Program-made: the position numbers and the translations under genes
Shown here: in pieces, positions 43,398 to 53,634 of the stretch
Layout: every line of letters starts with the position of its first letter
Position numbering within the stretch: the first letter of the stretch is position 1
Source of the DNA: Bifidobacteriaceae bacterium
GTDB lineage: Bacteria; Actinomycetota; Actinomycetes; Actinomycetales; Bifidobacteriaceae
NCBI GenBank assembly: GCA_022651005.1
Contig: JALCQD010000002.1
Location: 62,001 to 126,000 of the forward strand
Direction of reading: 5' to 3'
DNA length: 64,000 nt
The notes under the pieces: generated by a model
Databases searched by the model: none
Told to the model about the DNA's origin: nothing
The model's input: only the letters and a program-made list of their open reading frames with translations

Positions 43398-46373
43398 ATG
43401 TCGAGCGAAGTCGGCGCAACAGGAGAATCGAACGATCAGCCTTCCTTCAGGTACAACGCTTTGGCGGCGCAGGATATTGAGCTGAAGTGGCAGAAGCGGT
43501 GGGATAAGGAAGGTACTTTCTGGGCGGCGAACGTCTCGGGCGACTTGGTGGACGGCAAAGGCAAGCACGCCGGCAAGCAGAGCCCCTATTTCGTCATCGA
43601 TATGTTCCCGTATCCCTCTGGCAAGGGCCTGCACGTGGGTCATCCACTCGGCTACATCGCAACGGATGTGGTGAGCAGGTACCATCGCATGAAGGGCGAG
43701 AACGTCATGCACGCTCTCGGCTTCGACGCCTTTGGCCTTCCTGCGGAGCAGTTCGCCGTTCAGACTGGTCAGCATCCACGCGTCACGACCGAGGCCAACA
43801 TCAAGAACATGCGCCGCCAGCTGCACCGCATGGGTCTGAGCTTCGACGATCGCCGTAGTTTCGCTACCATCGATCCCGATTACATGCGGTGGACGCAGTG
43901 GATTTTCTCCAAGATTTATGACGCGTGGTACGACCCCGATTTCAAGCGCAAGGATGGGGGAGTGGGCTCTGCCCGCCCGATCCAGGAGCTCATTGACTGC
44001 TTCAAGTCCGGGAAGCGTTCGATTCCGGGTCATCACAAGGGAACGTGGGATTCCATGAGCGCCGAGGAGCAGGCGGACGTGCTCAACGAGTTCCGCTTGG
44101 CCTACATCTCCAAGTCGCCAGTCAACTGGGCTCCCGGCCTGGGAACTGTGCTCGCAAACGAAGAGGTCACCGCCGAGGGACGCTCCGAGCGCGGCAATTT
44201 CCCCGTGTTCCAGAAGGAGCTCAAGCAGTGGTCCATGCGCATCACTGCCTACGGTCATCGCCTCATCGAAGATCTTGACACCATCGACTGGCCCGACAAG
44301 GTCAAGATGATGCAGAAGAACTGGATCGGTGAGTCTCACGGTGCCTCCGTTCACTTCGCCGTTTCCACCACAGACGGAGCGAAAGATATGGAGGTGTACA
44401 CCACACGTCCCGACACGCTCTTCGGCGCCACCTTCACAGTGGTTTCTCCTGAGCATGATCTCCTAGAGTTCGTGCCCTCCGATTGGCCCGAGGGAACAAA
44501 GGACTCGTGGAAGGGCGGCTTTGATACGCCGACCGAGGCCGTGAAGGAATACCGCCATGTGGCGGAATCCAAGACTGCCAAGGACCGCGTGGACGATCAA
44601 GGCGAGAAAACCGGTGTGTTCACTGGTCTCTACGCCACCAACCCGATTACTGGTGCAAAGCTGCCGATCTTCACTGCAGACTACGTCCTCATGGACTACG
44701 GAACGGGTGCCATCATGGCAGTTCCCGGTGGTGATCAGCGTGATTACGACTTCGCCACCAAGTACGGTCTGCCGGTTATTTACACCGTGGCTCCGCTGCC
44801 CGAGTCGAAGGATGATCTCAGCAACTATGAGGGAACCGCACCCTTCGTGTCACATGACGGAGTGGTTATCAACTCATCCGTCGAGCACACCCACATTGGT
44901 GGTGCGCCGCTCGACATCAACGGCCTGCGCGTGGACGACGCCGTGCAGAAGGTCATCGCCTGGCTTGAGGACGAGGGCATTGGCGCAGGAACGGTGTCGT
45001 ACCGCCTGCGTGACTGGCTCTTCTCCCGTCAGCGTTACTGGGGCGAGCCATTCCCCATCGTCTATGACGATGATGAGGTGCCGTATCTGTTGCCCGATTC
45101 CATGCTGCCGGTCAACCTTCCCGAGGTGCCGGACTACAGTCCGAAGACCTTCGATCCCGAAGATGCAGATTCCAGCCCCGAGGCACCACTGAGTCGCAAC
45201 GACGATTGGGTGTACGTCACGCTCGATCTGGGCGACGGCCCCAAGCGCTACCATCGCGACACCAACACCATGCCCAACTGGGCGGGCTCCTGCTGGTACT
45301 ACATGCGCTACGCGGATCCGAAGAACGCCGAGCATCTCGTGGCTCCGGAAGAGTACGATTACTGGCTCGGTCCCGAGCACAACGCCACCGCAGGAAAGTC
45401 CGGAGGCGTGGATCTCTACGTGGGCGGCGTCGAACATGCCGTGCTGCACCTGCTCTATGCGCGCTTCTGGCACAAGGTGCTCTACGACCTTGGCTACGTG
45501 AGCTCCTCTGAGCCCTTCCACAAGCTGTTCAACCAGGGCTATATTCAGGCCTATGCCTACACCGACGAGCGCGGCCAGTATGTTCCCGCCGCAGAGGTGG
45601 AAGAGGTGCCTGGTTCAGGTGAAAACGGTGCCGAGCCCAAGTTCACGTGGAATGGCGAACCGGCCTTCCGTGAATTCGGCAAGATGGGCAAGAGCCTCAA
45701 GAACATCGTCACTCCGGACGACATGTACGAGGACTACGGTGCCGATACCTTCCGTCTCTACGAGATGAGTATGGGTCCGCTCTCCGAGTCGCGTCCGTGG
45801 AACATTCGCAACGTGGTGGGCTCCATGCGCTTCCTTCAGCGCCTGTGGAGGAATGTGGTGAACGAGGATACTGGTGAACTGGCGGTCACTGAGAATTCGG
45901 CGGATACCAAGACGCTCAAGGTACTCAACCGCACCATCGCGGATGTTACCGTTGAGATGGAGAACATGCGCCCGAACACGGCCATCTCTAAGCTCATCGT
46001 TCTCAACAACCATCTGACCACGCTTGAGTCTGTGCCGCGCGCCGCTGTAGAGCCGTTGGTGCTCATGCTCTCTCCGATTGCTCCTCACATCGCGGAGGAG
46101 CTGTGGAGCCGGCTCGGCCACGCTGAGTCCCTGGCGCACGCGGACTGGCCGAGGGCCGACGAGAACTACCTGGGTGTGGAGACCGTCACCGCCGTGGTGC
46201 AGGTCAAGGGCAAGGTGCGCGGCAAGCTCGAAGTCGCTCCGGACATTGACCCTGCCGAGCTCGAGAAACTCGCGCTTGCGCTGCCAGGCGTCGTTGAGCG
46301 CCTGGGCGGCAAGCCCCCGCGCAAGGTGATCGTCAAAGCACCGAAGATTGTGTCGGTGGTGCCCGCGAATTAA
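43398..46373 (+). CDS. leuS: Leucine--tRNA ligase
   Basis: A 991-aa class I synthetase. HVGH at 79-82 ([16 protein letters not shown]) and KMGKS at 762-766 are the two ATP-binding motifs. The CP1 editing domain lies at about residues 300-500 and includes the conserved threonine-rich [12 protein letters not shown]. It is longer than E. coli LeuS (860 aa) because of insertions near the zinc/leucine-specific regions, as seen in actinobacteria. The ATG at 43398 has GTAAGGAG about 7 nt before. A strong terminator follows at 46446. Confidence 0.97.
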   Translation: MSSEVGATGESNDQPSFRYNALAAQDIELKWQKRWDKEGTFWAANVSGDLVDGKGKHAGKQSPYFVIDMFPYPSGKGLHVGHPLGYIATDVVSRYHRMKGENVMHALGFDAFGLPAEQFAVQTGQHPRVTTEANIKNMRRQLHRMGLSFDDRRSFATIDPDYMRWTQWIFSKIYDAWYDPDFKRKDGGVGSARPIQELIDCFKSGKRSIPGHHKGTWDSMSAEEQADVLNEFRLAYISKSPVNWAPGLGTVLANEEVTAEGRSERGNFPVFQKELKQWSMRITAYGHRLIEDLDTIDWPDKVKMMQKNWIGESHGASVHFAVSTTDGAKDMEVYTTRPDTLFGATFTVVSPEHDLLEFVPSDWPEGTKDSWKGGFDTPTEAVKEYRHVAESKTAKDRVDDQGEKTGVFTGLYATNPITGAKLPIFTADYVLMDYGTGAIMAVPGGDQRDYDFATKYGLPVIYTVAPLPESKDDLSNYEGTAPFVSHDGVVINSSVEHTHIGGAPLDINGLRVDDAVQKVIAWLEDEGIGAGTVSYRLRDWLFSRQRYWGEPFPIVYDDDEVPYLLPDSMLPVNLPEVPDYSPKTFDPEDADSSPEAPLSRNDDWVYVTLDLGDGPKRYHRDTNTMPNWAGSCWYYMRYADPKNAEHLVAPEEYDYWLGPEHNATAGKSGGVDLYVGGVEHAVLHLLYARFWHKVLYDLGYVSSSEPFHKLFNQGYIQAYAYTDERGQYVPAAEVEEVPGSGENGAEPKFTWNGEPAFREFGKMGKSLKNIVTPDDMYEDYGADTFRLYEMSMGPLSESRPWNIRNVVGSMRFLQRLWRNVVNEDTGELAVTENSADTKTLKVLNRTIADVTVEMENMRPNTAISKLIVLNNHLTTLESVPRAAVEPLVLMLSPIAPHIAEELWSRLGHAESLAHADWPRADENYLGVETVTAVVQVKGKVRGKLEVAPDIDPAELEKLALALPGVVERLGGKPPRKVIVKAPKIVSVVPAN

Positions 46374-46445
46374 GCGGATGGATGGGGTGCACGAGTACTC
46401 ATTCGTTCGTGACGTTAACGCGCATTTGACACGCTGAATTCGTTG

Positions 46446-46477
46446 AAAAAGCCGGTCCTTCGGGATCGGCTTTTTGC
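46446..46477 (+). terminator. Terminator after leuS
   Basis: AAAAAGCCGGTCC, a TTCG tetraloop, GGATCGGCTTTTT: a strong stem with a T run. Confidence 0.95.
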
Positions 46478-46479
46478 GT

Positions 46480-46730
46480 TCTTAGTTTATGAACAGATTG
46501 TTGATAAGGATGCGGAAGGGCAAAACTCCCATGCACACATGCAAGCGTCAGCGTGAGGGAGGTTATCCGAGGTTATTAATTTTATAGACACCCTGTTCAG
46601 TGATATTATGCTGAGTATTCGCTTAAAGAAGTGGAGGCGTTACTGATAAATATTTAATGAGGATTTATATCTCTTTAAGACAAAGACGTCTATGGATAGT
46701 AATTTTCTTTTATAAGTCACAGGTGAGCAT
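46480..46730. other. AT-rich intergenic region before the small anchored protein
   Basis: About 250 bp after the leuS terminator. AT-rich, with no RNA gene or frame that I trust on either strand. It should contain the promoter of the 156-aa protein; several AT-rich -10-like words make a choice arbitrary. Confidence 0.6.
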
Positions 46731-47201
46731 ATGGTACTATCGCGGGATCTGAATGGTCGGAAAAAAGTTTCTCCTGCAGCCATTGGAATAACATCCCTTA
46801 TTGTAATTTGTGTGCTTGGTGTTACGCTTTTCTTCTGGATTTCAGGAGCGTCGAAGGACACAGCTTCTGAGTTCAGGGGAGCTGCGACTCCTACTGCAGC
46901 GATATCAGGAATGCTAACAGCTGCGGATAAAAACGACCTCGAAAGTTTCAAGCAGCTCTCTTTCGGAGACCTTGCGCAGACTCCTCCCAAGGAAGGGATG
47001 CAGCAAATGCGGCAGTTTATTGCCACTGCCGGTGGAATAAAAAATATCTCAGTGCCGAATGAGAGTGACAGCTCTAAGAGCTCTGGTCAGAGTGAGACAT
47101 TTTACGTTACGGTGAAAGGGCGTTCCGTACGCTATAGATTCATTACGGAGCCCAGCGGCGAAACGAGATACGGGGTAAGTTCGTACAACCTCAATCCATG
47201 A
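46731..47201 (+). CDS. Hypothetical membrane-anchored protein
   Basis: An unrecognised 156-aa protein with one N-terminal membrane helix (IGITSLIVICVLGVTLFFWI) after a short basic segment. An extracytoplasmic domain of ~115 residues starts at ASKDTASEFRGAATPTAAIS and ends in strands TFYVTVKGRSVRYRFITEP. The layout resembles DUF4878/NTF2-like secreted domains, but I cannot assign it. AGGTGAG lies before the ATG. AT-richer than its surroundings, hinting at recent acquisition or weak codon selection. Confidence 0.7.
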   Translation: MVLSRDLNGRKKVSPAAIGITSLIVICVLGVTLFFWISGASKDTASEFRGAATPTAAISGMLTAADKNDLESFKQLSFGDLAQTPPKEGMQQMRQFIATAGGIKNISVPNESDSSKSSGQSETFYVTVKGRSVRYRFITEPSGETRYGVSSYNLNP

Positions 47202-47371
47202 GAACCTCTCGCATGAAATTCTGTCATCTTGAGACCTCCGCACGATTGCATAAGCCTAGTAGGCAGCCTCTCTCGCTGAATTGACTCGTGACTACGATAC
47301 GGTGAAGTTTCTGGAATATGAGAGCTTTGACAAGGTGAGCAGCAATATCGCGGAAGATACAAGGAGTTTCT

Positions 47372-48445
47372 ATGGCATCGATCGTACTGGCGCGTGGGAT
47401 ATCGGCGGTTCTCTTCCCTTCTGTGGGCTTCCTTCCCACGGCGGTAACGAGGAACGAGGTCTCGGACACAGAAGTGTCGGCCGAGAATTTCGCCGGATTG
47501 GTATTCATCGATCCTGAGACGGAGTCTTGGGACGTCTCGGTTTTCGACCGTGCAGTTCTGAGAGGCGACGGATTCTTCGAGGCCATCAGTGTGATCGATG
47601 GGAAGATTCCGGTGTCGCTCGATCTGCATTTGGAACGCTTGGCGACATCCGCCGCAGCGCTGGATATGCCGCGCCCCGACGTGGAAGCCTTCAAGACGGC
47701 GTGCATGGAGATGATTGCGCGGTACAACGGAGAACATGATGAGTCGGTGTACGGCCACCCGGCGCACGGCACTGCCTATGGTCACGATGATCTGGTGCAC
47801 ACGGACTCCATGCTGCGGATCGTCGTCTCGCGCGGCCTTGACTTTGGTACGGGAATGGGCAAGAAGCTTGGCGCGGGCATCCCCTCGGTATGGATGTACC
47901 TCGATGGCGAGGGCGATACGCACTCCACGGATCCTGTGACGATGGTGAGCCTGACCGCAGGTTACGATTCCACATCCTCCGCGCTGGCGCCGTGGCTGCT
48001 GCGCGGCGCGAAAACGCTGAGCTATGCCGTCAACATGGCGGCCGAGCGTGAGGCGCGGCGCAGGGGAATGACAGATGCCCTGTTCATCACGACAGACAAG
48101 TGTGTGTTGGAGTCTCCGTACGCGTCTGTGGTGGCGCGGTTTGGGAATACTCTGGTGACGCCCGATCCCGCCATCGGTGTGCTGCATGGCACGACGCAGC
48201 AGGAGTTGTTTGCATATGGGCGGCGGGTTGGTCTCAGCACACAGTACCGCGACGTGAGCGTGGCCGAACTCAAGCAGGCGGATGCGGCGTACCAGACGCG
48301 CGGGGGATGGGTGATTCCGGTGTCGAAGCTCGATACCGTGGATTTTGCGGTTGACACGGAATTCGTCGCGGCCGCCAATCATGCGCTCCATTATGAGCGA
48401 GAGGCGCAGGAGGAAGAACTGCTGAACGACGATTACGGGATTTAA
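47372..48445 (+). CDS. Class IV aminotransferase (aminodeoxychorismate lyase-like)
   Basis: A 357-aa fold-type IV PLP protein. The N-terminal part has VSVFDRAVLRGDGFFEAISV, typical for PabC/D-amino-acid aminotransferases. Lys214 in GAKTLSYAVNMAAEREARRRG is the predicted Schiff-base lysine, followed by DALFITTDKCVLESPYASV. It is ~60 residues longer than standard PabC, mainly before the lysine. A folate role (4-amino-4-deoxychorismate to p-aminobenzoate) or a branched-chain/D-amino-acid role are both possible. AAGGAG precedes the ATG. Confidence 0.85.
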   Translation: MASIVLARGISAVLFPSVGFLPTAVTRNEVSDTEVSAENFAGLVFIDPETESWDVSVFDRAVLRGDGFFEAISVIDGKIPVSLDLHLERLATSAAALDMPRPDVEAFKTACMEMIARYNGEHDESVYGHPAHGTAYGHDDLVHTDSMLRIVVSRGLDFGTGMGKKLGAGIPSVWMYLDGEGDTHSTDPVTMVSLTAGYDSTSSALAPWLLRGAKTLSYAVNMAAEREARRRGMTDALFITTDKCVLESPYASVVARFGNTLVTPDPAIGVLHGTTQQELFAYGRRVGLSTQYRDVSVAELKQADAAYQTRGGWVIPVSKLDTVDFAVDTEFVAAANHALHYEREAQEEELLNDDYGI

Positions 48446-48538
48446 AGCCTTCATGACCACGTGAAGTCGTGAATTCACATTCGACCACAGGGGCCCTAAT
48501 TTTCTGACCGCGTGAGCTTTTCCCGTCACACTAGAACC

Positions 48539-49303
48539 ATGACGATCGACGGCTTTGCGGCTCCTCCTTTGCCTCCCTGTGGAACAAGCGAGAGGCGTGC
48601 GTTGCGCGGCGTAGGCGGGCTGGGTGCGCCTGACGACGGGGACTCCTCTGTGATGCCCTTGAGAGAATTGGCCTCTGTTCGCGCGTCGGATTCCTCTGTA
48701 GGTATCAGAGGTGCTCTCAGTGGAGAGAAGAACGAGGGGCGCTCGCTCACCGGCCGGGCGTCTCGTGGTGCTCCGAGGCTGGCATTTTCTTCGTCCGCAG
48801 TTCTCGCCGCGTTGTTCGTGTTGGTGATTGCGGTGGCGGCTAGTGTGACTCTCTTGGTGATTCAGTCGCGTAATTTCAGTGTGATAGAAGCCGCGGGTAC
48901 TCGAATCGAAGGTATAACGTCGAGTGCGAGCAGTGGTGAAAAGGATTCTTCACGCAGCAGTGATGCTTCAGAAACTTCCAGTGCTCAAGAGAAGCAAAAA
49001 AGCGATATACAGCAAAAAGATGAAGCTGGTGGAGCTGCGAGCGAGAAGACGGCAGAGAAATCTCCCTCTGCAGAGAACAAGCCCACGGCGCAGACTTCTC
49101 CGCAGGATGTGCGCATCGACATCAACTCTGCAGATGCCACGCTGCTTGATACGGTGAAGGGGATCGGGCCTGCGACGGCTCAGAAAATCATCGATTACAG
49201 AACCCAGAATGGCAGGTTCGCTAGCGTTGATGCGTTAGTGGCAGTTCCGGGCATCGGTGCAAAAACGTTGGAATCGATGCGCTCTCAGCTGGTGGCACGA
49301 TGA
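48539..49303 (+). CDS. comEA: ComEA-family helix-hairpin-helix DNA-binding protein
   Basis: The protein (~254 aa) has a ~85-residue hydrophilic N-terminus, one membrane helix (SAVLAALFVLVIAVAASVTL) and a Ser/Lys/Glu-rich linker. It ends with a C-terminal HhH pair (INSADATLLDTVKGIGPATA, VDALVAVPGIGAKTLESM). ComEA binds incoming DNA at the membrane in competent bacteria. The SLBB domain found in many ComEA proteins is absent. No clear ribosome site; a GTG at 48512 is an alternative start. It overlaps comEC by ATGA. Confidence 0.85.
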   Translation: MTIDGFAAPPLPPCGTSERRALRGVGGLGAPDDGDSSVMPLRELASVRASDSSVGIRGALSGEKNEGRSLTGRASRGAPRLAFSSSAVLAALFVLVIAVAASVTLLVIQSRNFSVIEAAGTRIEGITSSASSGEKDSSRSSDASETSSAQEKQKSDIQQKDEAGGAASEKTAEKSPSAENKPTAQTSPQDVRIDINSADATLLDTVKGIGPATAQKIIDYRTQNGRFASVDALVAVPGIGAKTLESMRSQLVAR

Positions 49304-51081
49304 CGAGAGCGGAGATGGGCGAGTCAGGGCGAAGAGATTACAGGATGCTTCCTGCGGCGCTGTGTGTATGGGGAGTCTGTCTTCTTCCGCCGGTGCAAGA
49401 GTGGGGAAGTGCGTTATCGGGGAAAGCGATCATAGAGATTGCCGCTTTGGCGGGCGTCGTTGTTGCGGGAGCGGTAGGGGCCGTGTATTTCGCAGTGCAC
49501 CGCTTCCGGAGTGGCCTGCGATGGTGGACGCTGCATCTTCGGAGCTATGCGGGCCATGTCATCGTGATTTGTATGGCATGCTCCTGCGCTCACCTCAGCC
49601 TTGGACTTGCGCATGCAGCACTTTCCGCAGATGCCGCAAACGTTGACACGGCAATTCCCGCAACGCTTCTCTTTACCGTACAAACGCCCTCTGTTGCTGC
49701 CACCCTTCAGCGAGGCAGTGACTGCCAGTATCAGATTCGTATTGACAGCATCTGGCGAGGCAATCTTCAGGAACCATCTCGTGCACGGGCTTTTGTGTTC
49801 GCAACGTCGAAGCAGCCCGCGCGAAAGAGCGCTGTAAAAGTGCGAAATCCGTGCTCTCCTGTCGAATCTGGCCAGTACGCGGCGCGAGGAACCCTCGAGC
49901 CGGCAGAATTCGGCAGCGTACCCCTGTGGTTTACGTTGGACGAGGATACGGCGGGATCTCTCACGCAAGTAGCCCCGCCTTCTGCTGTGCGTTCTGCGGT
50001 GGCGCACATGCGTGTGGCCTTTCTGAACATGTGCCAGCGCAGTCTCAGTGAGCAAGGGAGAATCCTTGTTCCCGGCGTTACTATGGGTGTTCTCGGCCAG
50101 GAGACGATGATGATGAACGCGGGAGATGACGGGGCTGCAGGGAAACGCATCAAGGAGAATTTCAAGAAATCTGGAATTGTGCATTTACTGGCAGTGTCAG
50201 GTGGCCACTTCGTGTTGTTGGGAGAACTGGTGCGTCGGCTCATGGGAAGATGTCATATGCCGCGCGTGCCGACGGCGGTGGGTATTGGAGTCGCCTACGT
50301 CACGCTCTCCATGCTGATGTATCCCTCTGACTCGGTCTCTCGTGCTCTCGTCATGGGACTCATGATGTCGAGCGCAATGGTCATCGGGCGTCCCGCTCAG
50401 GCCATGAGCGCCTTGTGCTGGACGGTTTTGGGATGTCTGATTTTAGATCCTGGAATGGCAAGAAGCTTCGGCTTTGCGCTCTCGTGTGCTGCCGTAGCGG
50501 GTATTGTGCTTTTCAATGGAGTCATTCAGCGTGCGCTTATCTCCGGTCTCGGAATGGGTGCCGCTCATGTGAGGAGCTTCGTGAGAACCGCCGCACCTGG
50601 TCTCATTACTCTGGAACAGAGCGTTCCCAAATCCTTGCACGAGCGAGCTTCGCGTTGTGTTCCGTGGATTGCCGAGGCGGTTGCCGTGACCCTGAGCGCG
50701 CAGGTGTTCACCCTGCCCATTCAATTGCTCATGAGCACCACCATCCCGATGTGGAGCGTGTTCGCGAACATCTGCGTGGCTCCATTCGTCACGTTCTCCA
50801 CCTTCGCGGGTCTCGCAGCCCTCGCTACCGCCTGGGTGATTCCGCCGCTTGGCCTCGTGCTCGTGCATATGGCAAGTTGTGGCACCGCTGTCATGAGTGG
50901 TTTTGCAGAGTTTTTCGGAACCCTGTGTGGAGGAGCATGGGAGTCAAGTGTGAGCGGTGTCATCAGCTCATGCATCGTGGGCGTGGCGGAGGCTGTGGTG
51001 GCCGTTGCAGTGGCTGTGATCTCTCGCGGTGTCATCAAGAAGATTGGCCACAGAATCGCTCATGAGTGGGAGGCAATATGA
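49300..51081 (+). CDS. comEC: ComEC-like DNA-uptake channel protein (competence domain only)
   Basis: The 593-aa polytopic protein has N-terminal hydrophobic helices, a soluble OB-like segment with two or three cysteines (RGSDCQYQIRIDSIW), then the competence domain. The latter has the conserved GIVHLLAVSGGHF motif and a string of ~7 helices. The C-terminal metallo-beta-lactamase nuclease domain is missing, as in other actinobacterial members. Reading frame is intact. With ComEA upstream it forms a minimal uptake pair; no type IV pilus genes are in the window. Confidence 0.87.
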   Translation: MTRAEMGESGRRDYRMLPAALCVWGVCLLPPVQEWGSALSGKAIIEIAALAGVVVAGAVGAVYFAVHRFRSGLRWWTLHLRSYAGHVIVICMACSCAHLSLGLAHAALSADAANVDTAIPATLLFTVQTPSVAATLQRGSDCQYQIRIDSIWRGNLQEPSRARAFVFATSKQPARKSAVKVRNPCSPVESGQYAARGTLEPAEFGSVPLWFTLDEDTAGSLTQVAPPSAVRSAVAHMRVAFLNMCQRSLSEQGRILVPGVTMGVLGQETMMMNAGDDGAAGKRIKENFKKSGIVHLLAVSGGHFVLLGELVRRLMGRCHMPRVPTAVGIGVAYVTLSMLMYPSDSVSRALVMGLMMSSAMVIGRPAQAMSALCWTVLGCLILDPGMARSFGFALSCAAVAGIVLFNGVIQRALISGLGMGAAHVRSFVRTAAPGLITLEQSVPKSLHERASRCVPWIAEAVAVTLSAQVFTLPIQLLMSTTIPMWSVFANICVAPFVTFSTFAGLAALATAWVIPPLGLVLVHMASCGTAVMSGFAEFFGTLCGGAWESSVSGVISSCIVGVAEAVVAVAVAVISRGVIKKIGHRIAHEWEAI

Positions 51082-52127
51082 GAAATTTTGTCCACCGATT
51101 CGAGCACATTGAAGGCATGGCAACACCACGAGCAGCTACGAATCCTGCCACCGTCACGGTGGTGTTCGGCGGTGACGTCTATCTCAATCATCGCACGATG
51201 AAAACTCTGAAGAAGGCTGCCAGTGCAGCGCTTCCTGACGCCGAGATCATCGAGATGGACGGGTCAACTGCCGATTCGTATGCCTTTGACGAAGCGGTGA
51301 GCCCCTCCTTGCTCTCAAGCGCGTCAATCGTCATGATTCCAGATCTTCAAGACGTTGCCGACGATGTGATCGACGCCATGCAGCGCTATCTCAAGGAAAC
51401 GAACAAGGCTGCAAAAGCAGGTGCAGCCGAAGAGCCGACGAGCATTGTCATTGCATCCCACGACGGTTCCGTGAAGGGGAAGAAGCATGTCGACGCACTC
51501 AAAAAGGCCGGTGCGCACATCGAGACTCCAGACAAGCTTGCCAATGATCGCGCAAAACTGAATTTTGTGCGCGGGGAATTCCGCTCGTATGGTCGCACGG
51601 TACAGGAACCGGCAGCTCAACAATTGGTGGCGGTTCTTGGCGGACGCACAGCGGAGCTCGCCGCCATGTGCCAACAGCTCTGCTTTGACTTTGACGAGAA
51701 CCCAATGTCTCTTGCGACGGCGATGAATTACCTTGACGACGCCCCAGAGGTCACCGGCTTCGCGGTGGCAGATGCAGCGTTGCGGGGCAATCCTGCTCAG
51801 GCGGTCCTCAAATTGCGCCAGGCCATCAAGCGCGGAATGGAGCCCTTGGCGCTCGTGGGCGCAATAGCATCCACGCTCAGATCGATGGGTAAGGCGGCGG
51901 CGATTGCGGCCGGTAAGGCGAACGCGGCCGAGCTGCGCATGAATGGCTGGATTCTCACACGTGCCACGCAGCAGGTGCGAGGTTGGTCGTCGGAGGGCCT
52001 GGGTGCGTGCATCGAAGCGCTGGCACATGCCGATCAAGAGGCGAAATCCACTTCAGGTGACCCGGTTTTCGCGCTCGAGCAGGCGGTTGAGCTCATAGCG
52101 CGCCGGGGACGGCCTCTCGTGGCATAA
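51078..52127 (+). CDS. holA: DNA polymerase III subunit delta
   Basis: HolA opens the sliding clamp within the clamp loader. The 349-aa protein has the weakly conserved AAA+-like pattern: VTVVFGGDVYLNHRTMKTL at the N-terminus, SIVMIPDLQDV, and the C-terminal collar helices (VLKLRQAIKRGMEPLALVGA). The gene commonly follows comEC. GGGAGG precedes the ATG at 51078, which overlaps the comEC stop. A TTG or GTG further upstream is unlikely. Confidence 0.92.
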   Translation: MRNFVHRFEHIEGMATPRAATNPATVTVVFGGDVYLNHRTMKTLKKAASAALPDAEIIEMDGSTADSYAFDEAVSPSLLSSASIVMIPDLQDVADDVIDAMQRYLKETNKAAKAGAAEEPTSIVIASHDGSVKGKKHVDALKKAGAHIETPDKLANDRAKLNFVRGEFRSYGRTVQEPAAQQLVAVLGGRTAELAAMCQQLCFDFDENPMSLATAMNYLDDAPEVTGFAVADAALRGNPAQAVLKLRQAIKRGMEPLALVGAIASTLRSMGKAAAIAAGKANAAELRMNGWILTRATQQVRGWSSEGLGACIEALAHADQEAKSTSGDPVFALEQAVELIARRGRPLVA

Positions 52128-52231
52128 TCGCAGCGGAACAGATTTCAGCAGGAGACTCGGCACAGTGGGGAATAGGCGCGAGTGGGCGGCTCAGAATTGT
52201 CGAGATGGCGAGAAAGTGCGGATAAAGATAG

Positions 52232-52837
52232 ATGAGTGATGGCAATCAGGCAATAGTTGTGGAGGTGCCCACTTCGGATGCCATGCATCGTCTGGGTGCC
52301 GGACTCGCGCACGTTTTCGCTTCCGGTGACGTGGTGCTGTTGTCAGGGCCATTGGGTGCCGGTAAGACGACGCTCGCACAGGGCATTGGCAAGGGGCTGC
52401 AGATCAAGGAGCCCGTTGTGTCTCCCACTTTCACGATTGCTCGCGAACTCAATGGGCGCTTCTATGATGGCTCGCCGGCGCGCTTGGTGCACGTGGATGC
52501 CTATCGCATCGGTGGCGTGGAGCATGCGCCCGGTTCCGATGTTGCCACGGCTCTGCTCGATGAATTGGAATCGCTGGGATTGGACGAAGAGCTGGAGAAT
52601 CCCTCCGAGGGCACCGTGGTGCTCATGGAGTGGGGCGAACACATGGCCGGAATTTTGGCTGATGAGCGCTTGGAGATCAGCATCGATCGCTCGGTTGCGT
52701 TGTCGAAGGATCCAGGCACTGAACTCACTTCAGACGGCATGCGTCGGGTGAGATTCACGTTCGTTGGCCCCAGCTGGCTGGCGCGCAGAACACAGATTGA
52801 GACACAGTTAGAAGACGCGGTAAGGAGTTCACAATGA
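52232..52837 (+). CDS. tsaE: tRNA threonylcarbamoyladenosine biosynthesis ATPase TsaE
   Basis: TsaE is the ATPase that supports TsaB-TsaD in making t6A at position 37 of ANN-decoding tRNAs. The 201-aa protein has the P-loop GPLGAGKTT (39-47), the VVSPTFTIAREL switch and the VLMEWGE motif. An acidic loop near residue 105-125 (DELESLGLDEELENPSEG) enlarges it over the usual ~155 residues. It opens the tsaE-tsaB-rimI-tsaD operon, after a 104-bp gap without a visible terminator. Confidence 0.94.
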   Translation: MSDGNQAIVVEVPTSDAMHRLGAGLAHVFASGDVVLLSGPLGAGKTTLAQGIGKGLQIKEPVVSPTFTIARELNGRFYDGSPARLVHVDAYRIGGVEHAPGSDVATALLDELESLGLDEELENPSEGTVVLMEWGEHMAGILADERLEISIDRSVALSKDPGTELTSDGMRRVRFTFVGPSWLARRTQIETQLEDAVRSSQ

Positions 52838-53634
52838 GCAGTGGCGAGAGCACAGTTGGCGCGGCGGCACGGCACAATGGTCCGATTCTCGTCGTGGACA
52901 CCTCATTTGGCTTGACGATTGGAATCGTGGGCCACGAGCCGCTGCACGAGGCGGATTCGCGTCAGCACGTCGAGAAGATCGAGCCATATATTGCGCGCGC
53001 CATTGACGAGGCGGGGCTGAGGCCGTCGGATATTGCGACAGTGGTGGTAGGAACTGGCCCCGCTCCCTTCACGGGATTGCGCGCCGGAATTGTCTCTGCC
53101 AAGGCCTTTGCTTTCGCCACGGGTGCCGAGTTGCTCGGCCAGGACGTTTTAGAGCCTCAGGCGTGGTGGGATTGGGAACGGCGGGGTTCTCAATCCGTTT
53201 CGGTTCCGCGCCTTGTACTCACACTCAACGATGCGCGCCGCAAACAGCTGTATTTTCAAGTCTTCGAGGTTGTCAACGACACTGTGACGCCATTGAGTGA
53301 CATGGACATTCAGTATCCGCAGACAATCGTGGACAGGGTCACAGAAATTGCCGTGGCTCATCCGGGCGTTCTGCTCGACATTCTGGGTCATGGCGCAGAA
53401 AAATATGCGGATATGTGGGAGAGCTTGCGCCAGTCGGGAATTGGTGTGAATGCGGTGGACGACGGCTCGGTCATCCATGCTGATGGATCTCGCGGCCTGG
53501 AAATCTTTGCTCTCACCGCTCTGCGGAAGCGGGAAAAAGGCCTGCCGACTCCCACTGATCCCTTGTACCTGCGCCGCCCAGACGTGAGCCTTCCGCCGCC
53601 TTTGAAGCCGGTGCTTAAAACGGAGCAGAAGTGA
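52834..53634 (+). CDS. tsaB: tRNA threonylcarbamoyladenosine biosynthesis protein TsaB
   Basis: TsaB is the catalytically inactive ASKHA partner of TsaD. The 266-aa protein has ILVVDTSFGLTIGIV at the N-terminus, then VVVGTGPAPFTGLRAGIVSAKAFAF, which is the family signature. It lacks the metal-binding His pair of TsaD, as expected. ATGA overlap with tsaE and a GTGA overlap with rimI indicate coupled translation. Confidence 0.94.
   Translation: MSSGESTVGAAARHNGPILVVDTSFGLTIGIVGHEPLHEADSRQHVEKIEPYIARAIDEAGLRPSDIATVVVGTGPAPFTGLRAGIVSAKAFAFATGAELLGQDVLEPQAWWDWERRGSQSVSVPRLVLTLNDARRKQLYFQVFEVVNDTVTPLSDMDIQYPQTIVDRVTEIAVAHPGVLLDILGHGAEKYADMWESLRQSGIGVNAVDDGSVIHADGSRGLEIFALTALRKREKGLPTPTDPLYLRRPDVSLPPPLKPVLKTEQK

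Noticed and set aside
49300-51081. comEC as a truncated pseudogene because the nuclease domain is missing
   Set aside because: The frame is intact, ends at the holA overlap, and competence-domain-only ComEC proteins are common in actinobacteria.
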